DNA from: Desmodesmus armatus
Taxonomy: Eukaryota > Chlorophyta > Chlorophyceae > Sphaeropleales > Scenedesmaceae
Length of the DNA: 64,000 nt
Reading direction: 5' to 3'
Assembly (NCBI GenBank): GCA_007449985.2
Contig: VIIQ02000589.1
Location: 679,713 to 743,712, forward strand
Part shown: one piece after another, positions 1 through 12,249 of the stretch
Position numbering within the stretch: the first letter of the stretch is position 1
Layout: each line of letters begins with the position of its first letter
Notes under the pieces: generated by a model
The model's input: only the letters and a program-made list of their open reading frames with translations
Database searches by the model: none
Told to the model about the DNA's origin: nothing
Made by a program: the position numbers and the translations under genes

Positions 1-612
1 CCAGAAGACTGCTGTGTGTGTCAAGCCACTCTTGCCATGGCAGTGTGCATGCCCATGCAATAGGCTTCTGTGACAGAATGAGGCACCAGACCAACTTACT
101 CTTGCACAGGCTGAGCAAAGCGTAGCATGAACGGCAGATTTGGCAGCTGCATAGCTTGCAATTTGTGGCTTCTTTTCTGTGGCACCAACTGCTGGCCATA
201 ACACACCTGTCTTGTGGTGTCATGTGCATAGCAGTGGAAGGCACAGACGTGCTGGCATATCTTGCCCAGGGGCTTGAAGTCCTGGAAGGTGGATGTGGCT
301 GTGTTGATCAGCTTCTGGCCCATGCTGATGGGCTCGCCGGGAGCAGGCCCTGGGCCAGCTGGTGCAGGGGTGGCCTGCGATGCCTGGGGGCCATGATCGA
401 ATCAAAGAGCAAGAGGGGGGGGGGGGGGGGTGGAAACGCTCAGGCCCTGAGGGCATGTGGGGTGACAGTGCGTGGCACCAATTCGAATGTGTGTGGAGTG
501 CACAAGCAGTGTGTGAATCAATGTGGCATGAGAGGCAGCCTGGGAAAGCCAACTAGGGTGTGTGTGGTCACCTGCCCTGGCAGTCCAGTCATACCTTGGA
601 TGATTCAGACAT
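1..612 (-). CDS. Oil-body-associated protein (OBAP, DUF1264), 5' exons only
   Basis: Two exons are visible on the minus strand. Exon 1 (612-595) encodes MSESSK and ends at a GT donor. Exon 2 (383-207) encodes 59 residues: a Pro/Ala-rich lead and then the DUF1264 core FKPLGKICQHVCAFHCYAHD followed by TTRQ, where the donor falls. That block matches the N-terminal region of plant OBAP1/OBAP2, proteins linked to oil-body stability in seeds and lipid-storing algae. Both exon junctions are phase 0. The next exon, expected to continue with Val-Glu-Ala-His-His, is not seen in 1-206 and must lie beyond the left edge. A G run (about 415-431) sits in intron 1. The gene is divergent from the membrane-protein gene starting at 866. 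Family assignment is confident; the rest of the gene is unseen. Confidence 0.85.
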
Positions 613-865
613 GGCTTATCAGCTGTCGCTGAGTACAGGAAACGCTAATATGTGCGATGATGCGTGACTGAGGTTGTTCCGAAGCACGCGTGCGTAGAAA
701 GGAACCAGTCTCGAGAGCGGTTTAGAGGCTGTAGCACTGGTGCAATCAGCCTAGACGACATAAATCAGTGAAACGCAAGCATACGTTTCTTGAATCGTGA
801 ACAACACCCCAACGGCAAAATACGTCACCACTTGGGGTCAAATTTCCAACAGCCAGGCCGGCAAC
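613..865. promoter_or_regulatory. Divergent intergenic region, likely bidirectional promoter
   Basis: About 250 bp separate the OBAP start codon (612, minus) from the first good in-frame ATG of the plus-strand gene (866). The interval has no coding signal and must hold both 5' UTRs and core promoters. No clear TATA box was found. That this is a shared promoter is inferred from spacing alone. Confidence 0.45.
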
Positions 866-3800
866 ATGGCACTCTCAACCAGCAGTCAGTGCAGAATACA
901 TTCCAACAACTTCAACAAACCCCTGGTGGCACAGACACGGCCCCTACTTGCAGGCCCAGGGCACCTCAAACCTGCTACTGCTGTTCGCAACCTCTCTTTT
1001 GTCTTGGACAGCTCTTCAGACGATAGCTGCGATGCCCTAGACAGTGAAGACCTGGTGTATTCCGCTATACCTCTCAGGCGTGCAGCAGCTGTGCAAACAG
1101 CACAGTACACTCTCCAGCACAGGCAGCCAGTACCTTGGCAGCAGCTCAGCCTAGCAGCAGCAGAGCGCACGTACCCATGGGTAGCAGCAGCGTACTTTGC
1201 AGCAGCTGCTGGTCTCATTGCAGCACCTCAACAATCACTGGAGCTGCTGTTCGGATCCTCAGCTGCAGCAGGGGACCCCCTGCTGATCACGAGCTTCATG
1301 CAGCTGCTTGGTGGTGCCTACCTCCTGCAGGGTGCCACAGCAGTGATCGTCAAGGTGTGAATCCTTCAGTGCAGCAACATGTAGAGGCAGCAGTTGCATG
1401 GACATGTAGACGTTAGCTGTAGCTAGGTGGATCATGGGCTATCTGCCCCTACCTTTCTGTAGCGCACAGAGCAGATGCTGGAGCCTCATGGTGCTGAGGT
1501 GCTGGGGCTTCTAGCACGGGGTTCTGCATGGCAGTTCTACCGACACAATTGACGAGTGCATTGTGTGATGTACAGCCGTCTGCATGAGCGTTCAGCACTG
1601 CTGAAAGTGCTGACACCATGTCGTCTGTCCTGCAGGGGTGTGCTGAGCGCGGTCAGCTGCATGGCACCACCTGCCAGCGTATGCTGCTGGCCAGCCTGCT
1701 GGCCATGACAGGCAACATCATGGCGCTCGGCAAGGTGGGCTGGCATGGACAGTACCCAGACCTTTACTGATATTCTGAGTACTCCCCCATGCTTGCCGAT
1801 CATGCCTATAATTGAACATGTGCAAAGGGCAGTGCAACCGCAAAGGGCAGTGCAACTGTACGGTACAGTTGCACGACAGCAAGTGCCTATCCAACAGACA
1901 GTGTCAGACAGTTCACAAACAGCGGGCGGCTGCTGTGCCTGACTATTGACAGAACAGTAGCTGGTGTATGTTGCTGGCAGGACAGCAGCTGACTACTCAC
2001 TGCACTGATGGTGTACCTGTGCTGCAGGTTGCTGTTGGCGCTGCCTCTGCAGCTCCTGCACTGTGGCTGTCAGTGCTGCTGGCAACCTTCTGTGCCCATG
2101 TGGCCTGCCACTTGCCACACCACCCATGGTTTCTTGTGAAGGTTCTGTGGCCAGTTGCCACAACCATGGTCATCACAGACCTGTTCCAGCTGCTGCCAGC
2201 AGTGATGGTGAGGCCTTGTTGGGTGGCACAGGTGCTGCCAGTGGGATTGCCTTTCTTGGCACTACTCAAGCATGGCTCAGCACAAGGTGCGCATGCATAG
2301 ATATAAGCTTTGTGCTACGTTTTACTAAAGCGTAGTAGTAGTAGTACTGATTATAAGACTCACATCACAGGGCATGGGACTTACAGGTGCTGACGTGTGC
2401 ATGCAGGCGGGCTCAGGCGGTGTGCTGGGGGCGGGCCGGCTACAGGCCATGCTGGCTGCACTGCTGTCTGTCAAGATCATCAGCAAACTGTCAAGGTGTG
2501 CTGATTCCTCAGTCCTGCTGACTCTGACCCTTGGGTGCACATGACAGGTTGCAGGACTGGGATAGCATATAGCTGACCGAAGTGTGCTATCATATGGCCT
2601 GCCGCACCCAGAGGCTTTGGCTTTTGCTAAGCAGCACCTCTGCAAGGGGGTCTCCATTGACAAACTGCTGCATTCTCAACAGACGCACAGTGGCGCGCAG
2701 TGCCACAGCGTGGTGATTGTGACGGCTGATAATACTGAGTCACTTTTGTTCCTGCAGAGTGGCAGCCGGCGCTGCTCCCCGGGTGTTCAAGCGGCTGATG
2801 GGACCTGCAGGCAGCTGGCTGGCCAAGCGCAGCACACGCCTGCTGCCGCTGCTGGCTCGGCGGCTGGGTGGCGCAGCACCAAAGATCACCAGGTATCACA
2901 GCTGCGGCAGGCAAATGGTGTTGAGGCCTCATGGTGGCCCGTTTGGCTCGGCATGCGCATGCTGGCTAATTAATTGCGGCCTATACTCAGCACATTTACA
3001 AGCTGCCACACGTACGCCAGTGAATGATTTGCTGCCAAAAAATCAGTGTCACAAGTGAAATCCGAACCTGTTGGCCGGCTGACATTTTCCTGCAGGTTGG
3101 GAGGCCGCCTCGCTGGGCGCATGGCGCCCCGCTATGCCAAGGACCAGTTTGTCGGCCGCACCATGCACATGGCCTTCCATGATGCTGACACAGGCATGAC
3201 ACAGACGGTGGCCAAGTGAGTGCGTGGCTTCAGCCTGAGCTGAGCACGTGAACGCTGTTTCTCCTGGAGTAGTCACGTGCACGCCTGCATGCAACACAGT
3301 GTCTGTTGACTGTGGAACAAAGCAAGATGTGTCTTGAATTGATTATCACTTCTGTGTGCTGGAGGCCCTTGAAGTGAACACGGCTGTGTGTCTGCTGCTG
3401 CAGGAGCATCGACCTGCTGCCCCCCAAGACCCCCGCTGGCATCGTTTACACAGTCCTGATGGTCCTGCAGCTGGCCATGGTTGCAAATGCATACTGCCCA
3501 AGCTTGCTGTTCAGGTTACCAGTGATGGAGGCAGCAGGTGCAGCGTCAGCAGCAGGGGTTCAACTCACACAGGCTGCCGCAGGAGTTGCTGCAGCCACAG
3601 CAGCAACAGAGGCAGCCGCCGCCAGCGTCACAGCAGCTGCAGCAGCGGAGTTGGCAGTGGGTGTCAGTGATCCTGTGCTGCGGCTGATCAAGTATGCCTG
3701 GGGCTCTGGTTTCTTCATTGCCGCCTTTGGGTTCAACTGCCTGAAGACAGCAGCAGACCGCCACCACTCCTGGGCCCCACAGAACAGGTGCGGGTCATGG

Positions 3801-4559
3801 AGCTTGCGCAGCATCTGCCAGCTGCTTTGGTGGCCACCAACAAGCAGCTGCTCAAGCGCTTGTACTGTTCGGCCCGTTCAGCGCCCATAACTAAGCCTCA
3901 TAGCTAGCTGTCATAGCAGCGCTAGCGCTAGCGCCGTGCACTACTAGTAGTACTAGGTGTGCATACTTGCCAGGTCGGCATGCTTCAAGCCCTCGGAGGC
4001 GACTCATCGACAACACCTGGTGCTGCCCACTGACTTGAAGGCCCTGTCCCACTGTGTCTGCAGGCATCTGGCGGCAGCCCTGGCAGCAATGCAGGCCGTC
4101 ACAGCCTGGGTGCTTTTCACGGGCATGCGGGCTGGTGCAGTCATAGCCGGCCCCTACACATGGGGCAGCCTCAGCCTGGCAGCTGCCGGGGCGTGCTTCT
4201 GTGCTCACCAGGCTGCCACCAGCACCAGCGCCAGCGCGCAGCAGTGGGCAGGCAGCGCGGCAAACTCGGCAGCAGGCAGTGTCTTATCCAGCTGCTTGAC
4301 AGGGGAGGCCGTGCAGCAGCCGGCGGTGCCGGGCACTGCCGTTGGCGTGGTAGTGTGGCAGGGGGGCCAGCAGCAAGTGTTGCTGAATGCGGCTGGAGCG
4401 GCGGCGCTCTCAGCTGCAGCGGCAGCAGAGTGCAGTGAGGTGGGCGCAGTGCCGTTGAGTTCGGCGGAGTGTGAGAGGCGGGAACATGCGGAGCCGGAGT
4501 ATGCAGCGTTTACGTCTGCGGCTGTCCTCCTGCTGACGCTGCTGCAGCTTGCATTGTAG
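866..4559 (+). CDS. Plastid-targeted-looking multi-pass membrane protein, unknown function
   Basis: Not recognised as a known family. Exons read from GT-AG borders and frame: 866-1354, 1636-1734, 2028-2207, 2407-2495, 2758-2892, 3096-3215, 3404-3787 and 4064-4559; an extra exon near 1460-1545 is possible. Phases agree from 2028 onward. The ATG at 866 is preferred over the GTG at 797 because it opens a Ser/Arg-rich, acid-poor leader like a chloroplast transit peptide. Hydrophobic segments occur in exon 1 (PWVAAAYFAAAAGLIAAP, LGGAYLLQGATAVIV), exon 3 (LWLSVLLATFCAHVAC), exon 7 (YTVLMVLQLAMVANAYC) and the last exon, which ends in a hydrophobic tail. Exons 1 and 7 share a layout (hydrophobic stretch, Leu-Leu-Phe, Asp-Pro, second hydrophobic stretch, Lys), suggesting an internal duplication. 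The Ala-rich loop in exon 7 is low complexity. Confidence 0.55.
1850..1874. repeat. Perfect 12-bp palindrome with 1-nt spacer
   Basis: GTGCAACTGTAC at 1850-1861 is followed by one G and then its exact reverse complement at 1863-1874. It lies in an intron of the membrane-protein gene, just after a short direct repeat of AAAGGGCAGTGCAAC. It could form a tight hairpin in RNA or a cruciform in DNA. Confidence 0.8.
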
Positions 4560-5154
4560 TGTTGATGGGTGCAAGGGTTTGGGTTGCAGTGGGCAGGCTC
4601 CAGAGAGTTGGGATGTGTGTGGACCTGGGGTTTGGTAGGCAGTGCAATGTGTTTGCCTTCTGTGACAAACAAAGTCACAGAGTTTTGAGAGTGACTGAGT
4701 ATGTGAGGGACAGCTTGTTACCAGACACACTTGTTGTCGTTCAGTGGGGCTGGCCAGTGGGAATCGACCCTTTTGTTGTTTATTCCAAGTGAAATTGCTG
4801 CTATGATCACAGTGTTGCATCCAAACTGTGGCAGCCAGCTTGGGAAGCCTGAGGTAAGGCACATCAGCTTGATTGCCGTGCCCGCAGACGGGTGTGAACA
4901 TTGGTGTGGAGTAATTCTGATGCTGAAGCTTGTAGTGGTAGGCGCCAAGAAGGCATTTAATGACGTGTAAGGCTGACCTTGCAATGCGACCAGCAGGAGA
5001 GGCAGTGGGGCGACCTTTATGAGAGCATGGTGGTCAAATTACCGGTCAACGGATTGGGGACCTTCAAGCAATGCGGCTTGTGTGCGGACAGGACTGCCTT
5101 TTGCAATACAATTTGAACTAGTCAGACTGTTACAAGGCGCGTGTGAGACGTACG
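4560..5154. other. 3' flank of membrane-protein gene and upstream region of rubredoxin
   Basis: No credible coding exon. A TGTAA at 4966-4970, about 410 bp past the stop codon, fits the green-algal poly(A) signal for the upstream gene. The remaining 190 bp up to the rubredoxin ATG at 5155 must hold its promoter and 5' UTR. Confidence 0.5.
4966..4970 (+). terminator. Putative TGTAA poly(A) signal
   Basis: TGTAA is the dominant polyadenylation signal in chlorophycean algae. This copy lies about 410 bp after the stop of the 866-4559 gene and before the next gene. Assigned by position only. Confidence 0.4.
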
Positions 5155-6069
5155 ATGGCCCTTGCAGCTAGGCAGAACCGGGCCTTCTTGGGCAGTCCTG
5201 CTGTTTCAAGGGTATGTATATACAGTCGGCTACACCAAAACTTGCCATTGATCGGGACCGGTCCCGTGATTGCTGCAGCAACGACACACAATCAGTCACG
5301 TCAGCAAGCAGCAGATCAGCAGCAATTGCGGGGTCAGTCGGCACTGGCTGTTGCTGATTGGTGGCCAAATTGGTGACCTGCATGTGTTATTGTTGATCCT
5401 GCAGGTAGCAGCTAGGCCTGTCCTGTCCCGCCCGGCTGTGAAGCCCCAGGCTTTCTTTGGCTTTGGCAAGAAGGACGCCCCAGCTGACAAGGCAGCAGCC
5501 CCTCAGTACTACATCTGTGAGTGGTTACCGCTGATGCAGCCCTCATGTGTAGCAGGACGGTTGCTAACGTGATCTGCAGATTGCCCACTCCTCACACTCC
5601 TGTGTATGGGGTGGCACTGTGCAGGCGTTGATTGCGGGTACATCTACCCAGATGGTGACTTCAAGAAGGCTCCTGGCAGCTACAGGTGCCCAGTGTGCAA
5701 CAGCCCCAAGGGCAGGTAAGGCAGCTGGCTGAAATAGTCATTGGATGAGAGGATGGCCTAGCTGGCTGTTCAGGAACCCTGCATGCTGTTTAGTGCCAGG
5801 GCCATGCTGACAGTGCTAGCCAAATGGGGACATGTTTGCCTCACGAAAATGGCACAAAGTAATACTTGGGTCCAAGTCATAGCAGGAGATTCAAACCAGA
5901 GGCGTTGCCAGCAGGTGCTGGTACCAGCAACAAGCAGTTTGTTGGCATGATGTGCTGCCTGCCTGTCGTTTGTGTCTCCAGGTTCAAGGTGTACAAGGGT
6001 GCCGTGAAGGGCAAGCCCAACAACGCTGGTGCAGCTATGAAGCAGCGATTCTCAGCCAAGCAGTGGTGA
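5155..6069 (+). CDS. Chloroplast rubredoxin (small one-iron protein)
   Basis: Four exons with fully consistent phases: 5155-5211, 5405-5516, 5625-5715 and 5982-6069, giving about 115 residues. Exons 1-2 supply a basic, Ala/Arg-rich leader typical of a plastid transit peptide. The mature domain begins at CVDCGYIYPDGDF, where the first Cys codon is split across an intron, and continues to YRCPVCNSPKGRF. This gives the two CxxC knuckles that bind a single Fe in rubredoxins. The second knuckle is followed by the FKVYKG segment usual in plant and algal forms. There is no C-terminal transmembrane helix, unlike the membrane-anchored RubA of photosystem assembly; the protein ends in FSAKQW. A soluble electron carrier in the stroma is therefore likely. 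The ATG at 5155 is chosen over an in-frame GTG at 5143. No indels seen. Confidence 0.93.
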
Positions 6070-7527
6070 TGCAGTGGGGCAGCTGCGATGTGTGCAGTGA
6101 GGGCAGCGGTTTTGCAAACCCTGGCAACGCACAGGCAACAGCTTTGTTTTTCAGGAGGGGATGTCTGCAGGAGGCTACTCCATACTGGGCTGCGTTCTGA
6201 CAGAGTCAGGACCAGTCATGCCGTTGATGCTTCACTTCAGTAAACAGACATTAAATGAGTCAGCTGTCGAGAGCTGTGAGCAGTGTCCTGGGTTGAGTTC
6301 TGTGCTGGCAACAGCAAGGCCTTGTGCCTGTGCAGGACAACTTCACACTAGGCCCTGGTGGCACGTGTGTCTGCATTTTGTGTCAGGCGCATGTCTGGCC
6401 CCTGCATGTGTGGGGTTTTCGGCCGCATGCTCTGACAGCAGATGACGCTTTATTTTTTTAGAAATGCACTGTTGTCCTCAGCTGAATTACGGCTTTTTGC
6501 CAAGCGTGCAGTGGTACAGACGGGTTTGATACGTGCTGTATGCCAGCAGGCACTGCTGCAGCAGTGCCTGAGGCTGTCCACGCATGATGTATGCAGTCCC
6601 GCCTCCACTGACTCCTCGGTGTCGGACACACAAGCTTGTCCACAAGCACCTTGCTCACAGCCGTGTTGCAGGGTATCCATCTTCCGTACTTGCAACTTGC
6701 GGTCAACAGCTACATGTCACAGCACGTTTTGTAACACAATGCATCGGCAGGGGGATGGTGTGATGATGGCAGCTCGCTTAGATGAGGGGGGCAGCTTCGT
6801 CACCAGCCAGGTTGGATGTCTTGGCGTGTCTTGTGACAGCAATGTGCATAACAGTGTTACTGATTCACCGTGTGGCCTGTCATGTGGCACAATTCATGCC
6901 GATGTGCCTCGATTGGCGAAGTGACTTTCTTGCTCACACGGCTGTCGCCTGTTGGCCTGTTGACTCAGGGTCTGCTGCATCATTGACTCAACCTTGAACA
7001 ACTGCATAATTGATCTTGGAGGCTGTGCAACACACTCGTCGGCCTGCAAGAGGCAGCCTACCCCTGATTTACGGCTGCAGTACTGCCGCTTTCCTGCACT
7101 GGATGGGCTGAGTCCACTCAGGCATCACATCTAGTTTGCATGCAAACATGCAATGGTTGCAGCTCGCGTGACCTACAGTCAGTCCAGAGCACCTAGAGGT
7201 AGATAGCTGCTGTTGACGCGTGAAGCAACCATGTTACATGGACAGCTTTGCCACCAGTCGATGCCATGCACACATGTATTTGTACACAGGTGCAGCCAGG
7301 TGCAGGGGGTCGGAAACGGTTGCCAAACGAATCCTGTCGGATGGCAAGTCCCCACCGGTGGTTTGCACCGATAACAGCTGACAACAACTTGCTGTGATTG
7401 CCAACAAACACCATAGAGGCCATCTCAGGACAGCGACCATATTGCAGTCAATGAAATCCCACAGTATCTGATGTGGGATGCATCTGAAAAAGTAGATGAC
7501 ATCTCAAAGGAGGACCTAGAAGAGATC
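6070..7527. other. Convergent 3' flanks of rubredoxin and fibrillin genes
   Basis: No protein family is recognisable in any frame. The region lies between two convergent genes. It holds TGTAA at 6730-6734 on the plus strand and its reverse complement at 7234-7238, each a plausible poly(A) signal for the gene on that strand. Only chance ORFs under 165 codons are present. Confidence 0.5.
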
Positions 7528-9069
7528 CTAAATAAGGTTCTGCTCTTCCAGGTACTGCTGCTTCACCTGGACAGCCAGCGCCCCTCCTGACCTGAACACC
7601 CTCAGCCTGTCATCCAGGTACACAACATCAAAGTAGCCCGTGCCTCTGATAGGCAGGGGGATGTCCAGGCCCCACAGATGGACAAGCCCTGAGCGGATGT
7701 TGGCTTGGATGCGCTTCGGTAGGCTGGCGCTGTCATCCTGCAAATTGACAGGTACAGGGGAGAAGCGGGTACACAGTTAGCGCCGTCAAAAAGAAACCCC
7801 CTGCTTATGTCACTGCTGTTTGCCAAGTGGGTGGGTGTGTCAAAGATCACCAGAGGCCGCACGCCAATCAGTCAGCAAACCCTATGCCATGGTGTGTCTG
7901 CAGGAGAGGCCCTCATTGGTAAGGGTGCCTAGAAAGCACCGTTTGCTGCACATGTGCTGGCAGCATGCGCATTGCTTCATCAAGAGTCACACACGCATAC
8001 ATACCACATGCCGCGCAGCTGCGTTGCCTGTTGGCGTGGTGTGCAGGTCTCACGCGCTGACCAGGCGATTACTACTATAGTGTAGTAGCCTGGTGTGGCC
8101 CCCGAAAGGGCTGTCAGGCAGGGCCCTGACCCAGTTTGGTAGTAGTACTACTGATAGTACAGTGTATTATCAACACACTCCCTCACTATGGTGTCTGGCA
8201 GCTCTCTGATAATAAACCACCTTAGGGCCCTGCACCCGTAGGGCAGAGGCAATACAGCAGCGCCTGCGCAGCTGCGCATTGCCACCGACGGCGCCCACAC
8301 TCACCAGAGGCTCGTACGTGCCCGATGCTGTCACCCACAGCTTGTCTCCAAGGTACTCAGCCCTGTTCACCACTGTACGGCCGCTAGGGTCCAAGTCCTG
8401 CGATGCTGCGTTGCTGGCCCGCACCAGCTTGCCTGCTGAATAGGTGGCCTTCCACAGCTGGGGTGTACCCCTGGTGTACAGCACCTGGGGTACAACAGCA
8501 CAGCAGCACAGCAGCCGCTGGGATGTGGAGCGCAGTGCAACGAGACTGGGACAGTGTCACAGTTGTCAACAGATAGGGTTTGGGCTCTTGAGAGTTGTGT
8601 GCAAGGACTTGGGTGCTTGTCAGTGTCTCAACTTGCTGCATGTCACAGCAGGTTGGTAAACAGCCGCAGCCTGCGCCTGACCTGCTGAGCCAGCGTGCTC
8701 ACTGAGGGTGCCACATTTGCATGGTGCTGACTCAGCATGCTTACAGTCTGACCTGGATTCACTCAGTGAATGACTGCCTACTGCTCAACCCATGCTGAGT
8801 TGGTGCGAATGCGTCATCTGCCTTGCAAACAGCCAGCAGGGTCATGTCACAATAGTAACGCTCACCCGCCACGGCCCTCCTTGCAGCAGCTGCTCCTGGA
8901 ACTGCAGGCCGTCAAGAACCAGCAGCTCATCAAGCAGCTGGTCTATACGGTTGCGTGCAGCATTGCTGCTGCTCTGCCGGCTGTCACTTGTGAGCAGCAG
9001 CTGCAGGAGCTCGTCAGCCAAGGGTCTGCCAAGGGGGGCCTGCCTGCGGCCACCACATAACCAAACCAT
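7528..9069 (-). CDS. Plastid lipid-associated protein / fibrillin (PAP family)
   Basis: PAP/fibrillin proteins coat plastoglobules and thylakoid margins and are tied to plastid lipid and carotenoid storage. Three exons are supported. The first ends at 8866 and carries the opening helix (ELLQLLLTSD, then RIDQLLDELLVLD). The second, 8484-8305 (60 codons, phase 0 both sides), carries LYTRGTPQLWKATY and NRAEYLGDKLWVTASGTYEP, close to the family core. The last, 7737 to the stop at 7528, carries GTGYFDVVYLDDRLRVFRSG, the C-terminal PAP strand pair, then a short tail. A donor-like GT at 7566 is an alternative end. A short linking exon may be missing between 8305 and 7737. The 5' end with its transit peptide was not resolved; candidates extend to about 9440. 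Reverse-complement TGTAA at 7234-7238 could end the transcript. Confidence 0.88.
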
Positions 9070-9439
9070 CAGTCATTCATCACACTAGCGTAAACAGTCA
9101 CGCTTGAGTCAAGCTTGGACTATACGTGGCTGGTGGCGCAAGCAGTAAATGTATGCTTCCCACAGCGTCGCAGATCTCTGCAGCGCTACATGATTGGTGC
9201 CACTGGCAGCACCAATGGTTGGAGTTGTCCAAGTCGCACCGCGTCTTCTGTACTCCACCAAACAGCTGCTGTGCCCAAGCTGGCAGTGCTGGTGCTGGTA
9301 GCTGAACTCGATGTCTGTGCAGCTGTCGGGTGCAGGCAGGTCGGTGTGTTGCCCCAAGGCTGCTATGGCATGACAGCATGACACTGCTTTGAGGCCAGAT
9401 GGAGGAAGATCCGTTACGTGGCGCGGACGGACGCCTCAA

Positions 9440-11544
9440 GTTTGAGACACTCTGGATGTAATCTTGCTTGGAACCTTTGCTTATTCAAGCAACAGTTGAA
9501 GTTTGACCTTGATCAGTCCAGTCAGATCGCATTCCGCAAACTCCTAGGGCGTCGAGTTGAGGCCTGACAGGTATTCGATGCGTCAAAGTGTTTGTTCGCA
9601 TGTATTTTGAAGGTCTTCAGCGCTTGAATGTCGCTGACATGTTTGGCTGTAGCACTGGCAGTGTCACTTTTGGTGGAAGCACCGCATCAACCAAGAGTCT
9701 TTCCGCCAGCAACGACAGCTGCCACCAGTGACTCTTCATGTACTGCCACTGCGTGACACAGCCGGTGATAATCAATGTGCACAGCTGTGGTAGTAGATGT
9801 GCACAGCTGTGCATGTACAATTGCACATGCACATGCATGTGCAGCAGCTGTCGGGGGGCGGATGGAAAACTGCTAGTGTGCCTGCCTGGGCACACACCTC
9901 TCGTGACCAAATTAATGTGCATTACAAGTCGTCGCAGTAAGAGTCACACTGTGTCATTGGACCAACACCCAACATGCATGCACACTGAGTGCCTAGCAGT
10001 CATGCTTCGGCCCCACCCCGCTCACACCGTAACCAGTGTTGTGAGCGGACGCCCGTGAAGCACACAGGCAGCTGATATGCCAACCAACTGCTGAGCAGGG
10101 CCCTTGCTCAGTCAGGATGGAGCCCACACAGCCAGCCAAACAACACCAGAACACCCCAGACACTCAACATCAAACAGAACGCACCACAGTAACCAGTCGA
10201 CACTGCGCAGTGACCGTGTCCGAGTGCGGCCCCGGCGTTGGATACCAGATAATCTGCACTCAGCTGCCGACCAGGCTTAGTGAGGCTGCAGCCGAAGTCC
10301 GGCAGGTGCCCTGCACAACGGATATGTATCAGTTGATCATGATTGGGAAAGAAAACAAGGCATTCCCTAGGGAGATGGCTTGGCCCTGCCACAGTGGGAC
10401 ATGTTGGTGGTAGAGGACTGCCGCAGTGATGGACAGCATCATGATGATGGTATAGGGTGATACATGGGCATGCAAGACGCACGGCGCACATGGCACGTAC
10501 ACACATGCCAAACAACACAACGTTGCAATGGGCCAGTGCTGAACAGCCACCTCCTGCCCCCAGCAACAAACCTGCAGCTCTGCGGTAAAGTATCTAACAG
10601 TACATCATGTAGGGCCCCCCAGTTGCTTGGGGACACAATGCACACAGTCTGCGTCCCACCGTAGCTGCACATCTATCGTATATACGTCGTGTCAAAAGTA
10701 GACACTAAATCATGAACCATACCAATTTGCCCCCCTGTCTTGCACAAACTTCGACGCACTGATGCTCCATATATCAGTGGAGCCAACCAAGTGTGTCAGC
10801 ATGAGCATTGCACCCACCAAGCCACCAACACAACACAGTACGGCTGGAAGTTGCCACAACACAGCACAGCACAGCAGGCATGTGCCTAATTTGACATGGC
10901 CCGCTAGGCAACAAAACAACATGATTGAGGTGTCAACCCCTTGCCAAGTGTGCACAACACAGCACCCCATAAGACTATTCCAGCGGCCGGCTAGCCGGCT
11001 GCCAAGCGCACTGTCAGGATGCTCCAACAAGCTTGCTGATGACAGCGTCGGAAAATAACAAGTCACGCAAGATAAAATAAACATGGCATGGTCCTGCCTA
11101 CCACAGGCTTTGACCACCATCACTCGCTGCCACTGACGCGACGTGCAGAATGCACGAGGGCTGGCACGCCTAACGACACCACCACATCGACACCAACACG
11201 GGGTGCACACCCTGCCCTAGTATAGGGACATACCGTGCAGAGTGGGCCAATCGGTCACATGCGACCAATGCAGCAAGGAACACCATGGTGGCAGGCAGCA
11301 GGTGCCGTAACGAGGACCCGTGACGCTGGCAAAGATTGACACATATGTACTGGCAGTACATGTACAGCTTACACAAGTAAGCTTACTCAGGCCTAATGGT
11401 CCATGGTGGCTGCACCCCTGATAAACAACAAAAGACACAGTCAAGAAAGTAGAATCAAATCAAACATGGAGCCTGGGCTGCTGCTGGAGTGACTTCAAAT
11501 TGGCGACAGCACTGGGTGCCAGTGCGAGGTTGCAAGTGTGACTA
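9440..11544. other. Gene-poor interval
   Basis: I see no recognisable domain, tRNA or mobile element here. It is the presumed upstream region of the fibrillin gene (minus strand) and the 3' flank of the CAP-lectin gene (minus strand). Reverse-complement TGTAA at 11369-11373, about 170 bp past the CAP-lectin stop, is a plausible poly(A) signal. Confidence 0.45.
11369..11373 (-). terminator. Putative TGTAA poly(A) signal (minus strand)
   Basis: TTACA on the plus strand reads TGTAA on the minus strand, about 170 bp downstream of the CAP-lectin stop at 11545. Position and motif fit; no transcript evidence is available. Confidence 0.45.
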
Positions 11545-12201
11545 CTAGACGCCGGCGGTGTTTGTCTGCCAGACCTGTACGCCCCTGCTGTCCAGTATCC
11601 TCACGTTGCCATCATTCTGTATCAGCAGCCTGAAGTTGGCGACACCGGAGGTGTGGGTGGGGTAGAAAAAGGAGCTTGAGGTGCCACTCACCGGCTTTGC
11701 ATACACTGCAGGTGCAATTGCAACAGAAGCAGCAGCGCTAGCGTTAGCATAATGCTTAGAGGTCACTTTGAACTGTAGGTTCCACAACAACAGTTGGGGC
11801 ACGAGTGTCAAGGCGTGGGATCTGGCTGATTTCATGTACTGTAAGTAATACATGCCAACATGCAGCGAGCAGCATGAGTCCCTCACTTTTTGTCCGCTTT
11901 GACAACCTGTAAGGATTTCAGCAGGTCCTGTCTGTACTGTTTTGTTTCAAACTATCAGTAATGGTTAAGTACTACTAGTAGACCAGTACCTTACCCGATA
12001 CTATCCATCTGTACCATCTGTACCATCTGTGAGTGACACGGCAATGCAGGACTTGCACTACCTCCCTCAGGCTCACCTGTAAGACGACCATTGGTTGCGT
12101 TCACCCCCAGCGTGTAAGGGCTGTTTTTGCTGAGGAAAGTGGTGGTCCAGCTGTTGGGAGGTCTGCCCGACCTGCGATCCACACACACACACACACACAC
12201 A

Positions 12202-12249
<48 letters not shown>

